The notes under the pieces were generated by a model. It had not been told where the DNA came from. It saw nothing but the letters and a program-made list of their open reading frames with translations, and searched no databases. The translations under genes were made by a program, and so were the position numbers. Shown here one piece after another: positions 34,309 through 43,547 of a DNA stretch of 43,547 bases. Every line of letters starts with the position of its first letter. The stretch's first letter is position 1. This DNA comes from a bacterium (GTDB taxonomy: Bacteria; Planctomycetota; Planctomycetia; Gemmatales; Gemmataceae): NCBI GenBank assembly GCA_017308215.1, contig JAFKFQ010000261.1, positions 1 through 43,547 of the forward strand, read 5' to 3'.

Positions 34309-36060
34309 ATGTCCGCCTTCCTACCGCAGGACGACCCGAACCGGGCGGACCGTGACGCCGCCCTCGAGTCCGCCCGGCGGAAGTACACCTTCAACTACAC
34401 CCACATCTCGCCGCTCGCGCTGGTCGACTCCGTCCCGCGGGTCGACGAGTTCTCGTTCTCGTGGCTCAAGTTGATGGGCGCCCGGGTGCTGACCACGATC
34501 GAGAACGAGACCCAGCTGACCCGCACCAGTCAGTTCGTCGAGTTCCTCCGCTCCAAGCACTCGTGGCTCTCGACCCTGATTGTCGACGGGCTCGAACTCA
34601 TCGGCGGGCTGAAGGGGCTCGTCACCGACGCGATCAAGCTCGCCGGCCGGCACGACGCCACGCCGGACCGCCCGAAGTCGCTCGACGACTACGCGCGGCT
34701 CTTTCGCCGGATCGGCCTCCCGCCGATCGCCCGCGACTACGCCGACGACGCGGCGTTCGCCGCCATGCGCGTCGCCGGGCCGAACCCGGTCGTCCTCCGG
34801 GCCGTGGACCGGCTCGACGACCGGTTCCCACTCACCGACGAGCTGTTCCAGGAGGCGCTCCCGGGCGACACGCTCGCCGCGGCCGCGGCCGAGGGGCGGC
34901 TGTTCCTCGCCGACTACCACCTCCTCGCCAACGCCGAGTGCGGCGACTACCCGGACGGGCAGAAGTACCTGCACGCCCCGCTCGCCGCGTTCGCGCTCGA
35001 CCGCGCCACCCGCCGGCTCCGCCCGGTGGCGATCCAGTGCAAGCAGACGCCCGGCCCGGAGAACCCGGTCTTCACCCCGCGCGACGGGTACAACTGGCTG
35101 ATCGCCAAGACGATCGTCGAGATCGCCGACGGCAACCTGCACGAGGCGGTGACGCACCTCGGGCTGACGCACCTGCTCGTCGAGCCGTTCGTCGTCTCGA
35201 CGCACCGGCAGCTCGCGCCGAACCACCCGCTGTTCCTGCTCCTCGCCCCGCACTTCGAGGGGACGCTGGCGATCAACGAGGCGTCGTGGCGGCACCTGGT
35301 CGCCGACAAGGGGGCGGTGGACAAGCTCCTCGCCGGGACGATCAACTACTCGCGCGGGCTGGCCGCGCACGGGCTCCAGGCGTTCTCGTTCGCCCACTCC
35401 TCGCTCCCCGTCGCGCTCGCCGAGCGCGGGGTGGCCGACGCCGACCGACTCCCGGAGTACCCGTACCGCGACGACGCGCTGCTCCACTGGGAGGCGATCC
35501 GCGACTGGGTACGCGAGTACGTCGCGCTGTACTACCCCGCCGACGCGGACGTGGCCGCCGACACCGAGCTCCAGGCGTGGGGCACCGAGATCGGGGCCGC
35601 GACCGGCGGGCGGATCAACGGCGTCGGGCGGTGCGGGGCGGTCGCCGAGGTGGTCGAGGCACTGACGCGGGTGATCTTCACGTGCAGCGTCCAGCACGCG
35701 GCGGTGAACTTCCCGCAGTACGACCTGATGAGCTACGCCCCGAACATGCCGCTCGCCGGATACGCCCCGGCGCCCTCGTCGCGCCGCGGGGCGACAGAGC
35801 AGGACTACCTGAACCTCCTCCCGCCGCTCGACATGGCCGAGCTCCAGATGGAGCTCGGGTACATGCTCGGGTCGGTCTACTACACGCAGCTCGGCGGGTA
35901 CCCCGCCGGCCACTTCCGCGACCCGCGCGTGGCCGAGCCGCTGGCCCGGTTCCGGGCGCGGCTCGCCGACATCGGCACCACCATCGCCGCACGGAACACC
36001 GGCCGCCGGCCGTACGAGTACCTCCTGCCGACCAGCATCCCGCAGAGCATCAACGTCTGA
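34309..36060 (+). CDS. lipoxygenase
   Basis: 583 residues from the ATG at 34309. Lipoxygenases insert O2 into polyunsaturated fatty acids to give hydroperoxides. The non-heme iron ligands align well: H283 and H288 in THLGLTHLL, then VEPFVVSTHRQLAPNHP, H463 and N467 in CSVQHAAVNFPQYD, and the C-terminal carboxylate ligand is V583 (QSINV) rather than the usual Ile. RGVA at 373-376 probably aligns with the Ala/Gly stereochemistry site; Ala there favours S products. There is no PLAT/C2 domain and no signal peptide, so it is a single-domain cytosolic bacterial form. A P450, a kinase and a di-heme cytochrome follow in the same direction. Confidence 0.93.
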   Translation: MSAFLPQDDPNRADRDAALESARRKYTFNYTHISPLALVDSVPRVDEFSFSWLKLMGARVLTTIENETQLTRTSQFVEFLRSKHSWLSTLIVDGLELIGGLKGLVTDAIKLAGRHDATPDRPKSLDDYARLFRRIGLPPIARDYADDAAFAAMRVAGPNPVVLRAVDRLDDRFPLTDELFQEALPGDTLAAAAAEGRLFLADYHLLANAECGDYPDGQKYLHAPLAAFALDRATRRLRPVAIQCKQTPGPENPVFTPRDGYNWLIAKTIVEIADGNLHEAVTHLGLTHLLVEPFVVSTHRQLAPNHPLFLLLAPHFEGTLAINEASWRHLVADKGAVDKLLAGTINYSRGLAAHGLQAFSFAHSSLPVALAERGVADADRLPEYPYRDDALLHWEAIRDWVREYVALYYPADADVAADTELQAWGTEIGAATGGRINGVGRCGAVAEVVEALTRVIFTCSVQHAAVNFPQYDLMSYAPNMPLAGYAPAPSSRRGATEQDYLNLLPPLDMAELQMELGYMLGSVYYTQLGGYPAGHFRDPRVAEPLARFRARLADIGTTIAARNTGRRPYEYLLPTSIPQSINV

Positions 36061-36437
36061 GCGCGGCCGGCATGAGCCGGCTGGTGGTTGGTACTCGTGC
36101 CTGGACCGTGTCTCGGTGGCCTCACGAGCCGCGACCGGAAGGGAGCGGCTGCGGAACCCACCTTCCGCAATCGCAGGAGTGGTGAACGCCGGCCGCTCCC
36201 TGGCGGTCGCAGCTCGTGGGCTGATACCCGATCGGGTGGATTTGTTTCGATGCCCCGACGGGTGACGCGGGCTGAAGCCCGCGGCTACCGCGGTCCGGCG
36301 GCTCGTCCCGGGCGGCGCCGGATCAACCCGATCGGGTATGACTCGTTCTCCGTCCCAGGCCCTGCACCAACGACCAGCCGGCTCACGCCGGCCGTTCGCC
36401 CGGGCTCCGACGACCCCCGACCCCGCCCCGAGGTTCC
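36061..36437. other. 377-base gap between lipoxygenase and P450, mostly filled by a repeat element
   Basis: The repeat element at 36065-36393 occupies almost the whole gap and starts five bases after the lipoxygenase stop. After it, 44 bases remain before the P450 start. No gene is supported, and no promoter was clearly recognised. Confidence 0.6.
36065..36393. mobile_element. MITE-like element with 28-base terminal inverted repeats
   Basis: The ends 36065-36092 and 36366-36393 are inverted repeats matching at 26 of 28 positions, and the similarity continues inward more weakly. Inside are a second inverted pair, atacccgatcgggt (36224-36237) and acccgatcgggtat (36326-36339), and a hairpin gcgggctgaagcccgc (36267-36282). 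No coding capacity. The right end plus 10 flanking bases recurs exactly at 11886-11921. A small non-autonomous element of about 330 bases is the best reading; no clear target-site duplication was found. Confidence 0.6.
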
Positions 36438-37811
36438 ATGTCGTCCGTGCTCGAAGGGCTGTTCCGCGTCGCCTTCCGCGGTCGCCTGCGGCGGTTCGCC
36501 GGTATCCCCGGCCCGGCCCCGAGGTTCCCGTTCGGGAACCTGCTCGACTTCGTCGGCCGGCAGCCGTGGGAGGTGCTCGCCGACTACGGGCGAGAGTACG
36601 GCGGGATGAGCCTGACGTGGGCATTCGGCACGCCGGTCGTGGTGCTCAACGACCCCGGCCTGATCGGCGACGTGCTCGACCGCAACCACGCCGACTACTA
36701 CAAGGACGCGCCCGGCGCCGCGCTCGCGCCGGTCATCCTGCCGCAGTGCCTGTTCATCTCGAACGGCCCCGCGTGGGCGCGGCGGCGCGCCGCGCACCCG
36801 ATGAGCCTCCCCGACCTCGACGCCTGGCTCGACGCCCAGGTGCCAGTGCTGCGCGCGGAACTGGAGGCCGGTGTCGACCAACTCGTCGCCCGGTCCGCGA
36901 CCGGCCCGATCGACCTGACCGACGCCGTGCTGCGCCTCACCTTCCGGGCGTTCGCGCGGGTGACGTGGGGCGAGCCGTTCGACGACGCCGACTTTGACCG
37001 GTTCATGTACCTGGGCGGCGTCGGCGACCGGCGGATGAAGAACCCGCTGCTGGCGCTCTTGCCGCCGCTCGCGCCGCGGTTCTGGGCCGAGCGGCGGGCG
37101 TGGTACGACCGGTTCGACCGGCTCATCGCCGCCGCCCAGAATCCCGCGCCGCACCGCACCGACCTGCTGGCGACGATGGTCCGCCGCGGCAGCCCGCCAA
37201 GCCCCGACGAGTTCCGGGCGCTGATGGCGAACATCTTCTACGGCGGCGCGTACTCTGCTTCGAGCTGCCTCGCCACCACGCTCTACCTGCTCGCCCAGCG
37301 CCCCGAACTGGAAGCCGCGCTGCGCGCGGAGTGTGCGGCGCTGGGCGTCGCGGACCGGGCCGCGCTCGACGCCGCGCCGCTGCTCGACGGCGTGGTCCGC
37401 GAGTCGCTCCGCTTCCTCACCCCGGTACCGGCCTACGGCCGGAACGTCGCCACCACCCGTTCGACCGTCCTCGGCGGCCACACCCTTCCGCCCGACACCA
37501 TCGTCGTCGTCACCAACTGGCTCCTGCACCGCTCGGCGGACTATTGGACGAACCCGGACCAGTACGACCCGCACCGCTGGACGAGCGGCGCGGCGGCCGA
37601 CGCGGCCGAGCGCGGGTACTTCTTCCCGTTCGGCCGCGGGCCGCGGCGGTGCGTCGGGATGCGGTTCGCGTTGTTCTACCTGAAACTCGCCGCCGCCGCG
37701 GTTTACTCCCGGGTGCGGGTCGAACCGGAGCCGGGTGTGGCGTATAAACAAGCGTACTTCTTCGGGGTGATGGCACCCCGAGACCTGCGCGCCCGGTTCA
37801 CACGGCCGTGA
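36438..37811 (+). CDS. cytochrome P450 with atypical I-helix
   Basis: 457 residues. Heme-thiolate signature FGRGPRRCVG at 398-407 with proximal C405; K-helix ExxR is E322-S-L-R325 (VRESLRFLTPVPAYGRN); PERF-like segment YDPHRW at 376-381. The I-helix, normally (A/G)Gx(D/E)T, reads GGAYS at 269-273: Tyr replaces the acid and Ser the Thr, so the usual O2-activating acid-alcohol pair is missing. P450s with such losses often use or rearrange hydroperoxides. No ferredoxin or reductase gene is adjacent. An upstream lipoxygenase could supply hydroperoxide. The P450 family is certain; the peroxide link is inference. Confidence 0.92.
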   Translation: MSSVLEGLFRVAFRGRLRRFAGIPGPAPRFPFGNLLDFVGRQPWEVLADYGREYGGMSLTWAFGTPVVVLNDPGLIGDVLDRNHADYYKDAPGAALAPVILPQCLFISNGPAWARRRAAHPMSLPDLDAWLDAQVPVLRAELEAGVDQLVARSATGPIDLTDAVLRLTFRAFARVTWGEPFDDADFDRFMYLGGVGDRRMKNPLLALLPPLAPRFWAERRAWYDRFDRLIAAAQNPAPHRTDLLATMVRRGSPPSPDEFRALMANIFYGGAYSASSCLATTLYLLAQRPELEAALRAECAALGVADRAALDAAPLLDGVVRESLRFLTPVPAYGRNVATTRSTVLGGHTLPPDTIVVVTNWLLHRSADYWTNPDQYDPHRWTSGAAADAAERGYFFPFGRGPRRCVGMRFALFYLKLAAAAVYSRVRVEPEPGVAYKQAYFFGVMAPRDLRARFTRP

Positions 37812-37836
37812 CGGCCCGCCGTCCGCCGGGGTGGGA

Positions 37837-41901
<4,065 letters not shown>

Positions 41902-41908
41902 GGAACCC

Positions 41909-43513
41909 ATGCTCGCCCACCGCCTCGCCCTCGCGGCCGTGCTCGCCACCGCCGCGCCGGCCGCCGCCGACCCGATCTTCCTGAACCAGGGCTGGGACGC
42001 CCCGACCCGCGCCGCGTTCTACACCATGCCGCAGGGGTCGCACGTCGTCCCGTACGCGTGGGCGCTGGCGCTCGAGCGCGCCGACGCGGCCGAGCCGTTG
42101 CTCTCCCCGGCCACGATCGATCGGCTCCGCTACCTCCCCGGCGAGAAGGACGCGAAGCTCAACCCGGACGGGCTGCCGGTCGGGTTCATGAAGGACGTGG
42201 ACCGCACGGGGAAGGCGTGGCTTGGCGTGAACTGCGCCGGCTGCCACACGGGCGAGATCACGTTCCAGGGGAAGCGCGTGCGCGTGGACGGCGCGCCCGG
42301 CCTCGGCGACCTGTTCGGGCTCATCGACGGCCTGCTCGCGTCGCTCAAGGCGACCGGGAAGGACGACGCGAAGTTCAACCGGTTCGCCGCGAAGGTGGTC
42401 GGCCCGGCGGGCGACGGGGCGGCGCTGCGCAAGGAACTGGCCGCGTTCACCGCCGAGTTCGACGCCTTCGCCACCCGCAGCCGCCCGGTGCACCCCGGCG
42501 GCCCCGGCCGGATGGACGCGTTCTCGGTCCTCTACAACGAGATGCTCGGCACCATCCCGGGCTTGCCGGCGAACTACCGCACCCCGGCGGCGCCGGTGAG
42601 CTACCCGTTCCTGTGGCTGGCCCCGCGGCTCGACTGGGTGCAGTGGAACGGGTCGGTGCAGGACCCGATCGCCCGCAACCTCGGCGAGGTGGTGGCGGTG
42701 TTCGGCCGCACGAAGATGACGGCCGCCGGCGGCAAGTTCGACTTCGACACCAGCATGCGCACCCGGAACCTGTACGAGCTCGAACAGATCGTCAGCCGGC
42801 TCCAGCCGCCGGCGTGGCCCGACGCCGTGCTGGGGAAGATCGACGCCGAGAAGGCGAAGCGCGGCGCCGCGGTCTACGCGCGGGAGAAGTGCGCGACGTG
42901 CCACTTCGAGAAGGCCCCGTACCCGCTGACGGCGCCGAACGCGGCCGGGAAGCAGTACATCCGCACCACGCAGACGCCGCTGAAGGAGGTCGACACCGAC
43001 CCGCGGATGGCGAGCGACTTCGTGAACCGCACGGCGAAGACGGGGGCGTACGCGCCGCTCGTCGGCGGGCGGGCGGAGGCGCCGGCGCCCGAGCTGTTCT
43101 TCTACGCCCTCATCGCGCTGACCGAGTCGGAGCTGGCGAAACTCAACCTGACGCCCGCCGAGACGGCGGCTTACAACGGCTACCGCGCCCCGGTACTGCC
43201 GACGACCGACTACCTGCTCGGGTACAAGACGGGGCCGCTGCCGGGCATGTGGGCGACCGCCCCGTACCTGCACAACGGCTCCGTGCCGTCGCTGTACCAG
43301 CTCCTCCTGCCGCCGGAGAAGCGGGTGAAGGAGTTCTGGGTCGGCAACCGCGAGTTCGACCCGCGTGAGGTCGGTCACCGCTACGACCGCGCGGCCGGCG
43401 GCTTCCGGTTCGACACCACCCTGTCGGGGAACGGCAACGACGGCCACGCCTACGGCACGGCGATCACGGACGCCGAGCGGTGGGATCTCATCGAGTACCT
43501 CAAGTCGTTCTGA
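41909..43513 (+). CDS. exported di-heme cytochrome c, RoxA/fatty-acid-dioxygenase-like
   Basis: 534 residues with a signal peptide (LALAAVLATAAPAAA). Two c-type heme motifs are seen: CAGCH at 109-113 and CATCH at 328-332. Other family-like segments are GRMDAFSVLYN, YPFLWLAPRLDWVQWNGS, QDPIARNLGE, and MWATAPYLHNGSVPSLYQLL near the C-terminus. This pattern fits the di-heme cytochrome c peroxidase/RoxA group, whose members include rubber oxygenases and the Pseudomonas oleic-acid 10S-dioxygenase/diol synthase. Heme insertion implies a periplasmic location. It begins seven bases after the kinase stop codon, with a GGGAA ribosome binding site. The di-heme fold is secure; the substrate is inferred. 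Confidence 0.85.
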   Translation: MLAHRLALAAVLATAAPAAADPIFLNQGWDAPTRAAFYTMPQGSHVVPYAWALALERADAAEPLLSPATIDRLRYLPGEKDAKLNPDGLPVGFMKDVDRTGKAWLGVNCAGCHTGEITFQGKRVRVDGAPGLGDLFGLIDGLLASLKATGKDDAKFNRFAAKVVGPAGDGAALRKELAAFTAEFDAFATRSRPVHPGGPGRMDAFSVLYNEMLGTIPGLPANYRTPAAPVSYPFLWLAPRLDWVQWNGSVQDPIARNLGEVVAVFGRTKMTAAGGKFDFDTSMRTRNLYELEQIVSRLQPPAWPDAVLGKIDAEKAKRGAAVYAREKCATCHFEKAPYPLTAPNAAGKQYIRTTQTPLKEVDTDPRMASDFVNRTAKTGAYAPLVGGRAEAPAPELFFYALIALTESELAKLNLTPAETAAYNGYRAPVLPTTDYLLGYKTGPLPGMWATAPYLHNGSVPSLYQLLLPPEKRVKEFWVGNREFDPREVGHRYDRAAGGFRFDTTLSGNGNDGHAYGTAITDAERWDLIEYLKSF

Positions 43514-43547
43514 TAAGAGTGGTGCGTCGACCGCTCGGTGTCGGGGC

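Noticed and set aside
36438..37811. P450 as a true CYP74 (allene oxide synthase) homologue
   Set aside because: The heme loop is the ordinary FGRGPRRCVG without the CYP74 insertion, so only functional analogy can be proposed.

Overview
This is a GC-rich bacterial chromosome segment that looks like a planctomycete of the Gemmata/Gemmataceae type. The evidence is a PVC-type heme-binding protein with a membrane-bound dehydrogenase domain, two DUF1501 proteins, a TIGR02996 protein, a PEP-CTERM protein, an ECF sigma factor fused to a membrane segment and exported repeats, a very large Ser/Thr kinase-ATPase, and many hairpin-forming dispersed repeats. No rRNA, tRNA, CRISPR array, prophage or intact transposon was seen. 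Several familiar housekeeping genes (rpsA, holA, rpiB, a primary-type sigma factor, archaeal-type phosphoglycerate mutase) mark it as chromosome.

Left third (1-15900). Minus-strand genes encode a Tat-exported polysaccharide deacetylase and a large PVC cytochrome. A 650-base scar follows, holding an IS630-type transposase remnant and a gene fragment. Next is a translationally coupled pair: a YrdC-like/low-molecular-weight phosphatase fusion and rpiB. Its gene order matches the ywlC-ywlE-rpiB order known from Bacillus, and its phosphatase loop carries the Thr that marks protein-arginine phosphatases. Two DUF1501 proteins, a DUF559 protein, a VOC protein, a nitrilase-family hydrolase, a PPC-like secreted protein, TspO, an MBL hydrolase and ApgM-type phosphoglycerate mutase fill the rest, separated by long perfect hairpins.

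Middle (16000-34000). An ECF sigma factor with a transmembrane segment and internally duplicated exported repeats faces a methyltransferase. After these come a zinc-ribbon membrane protein, DNA polymerase III delta, small uncharacterised proteins, a secreted alpha/beta hydrolase with an FN3-like end, a DUF5658 protein, a TIGR02996 protein, a SigA-like sigma factor with a long leader, six-domain ribosomal protein S1, an FtsX-type permease, a PEP-CTERM protein, a PhnB-like VOC protein, and two putative membrane proteases (CPBP and M50-like).

Right end (34300-43513). This is the most interesting part: a lipoxygenase, a cytochrome P450, a kinase/pseudo-cyclase/ATPase/TPR protein and a di-heme RoxA-like cytochrome lie in the same direction. 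The last three are nearly contiguous; a MITE-like repeat separates the lipoxygenase from them. The P450 lacks the acid-alcohol pair used for O2 activation, which fits use of a hydroperoxide such as a lipoxygenase product. I propose this as a candidate bacterial oxylipin locus. The enzyme families are read from sequence; the pathway is inference.
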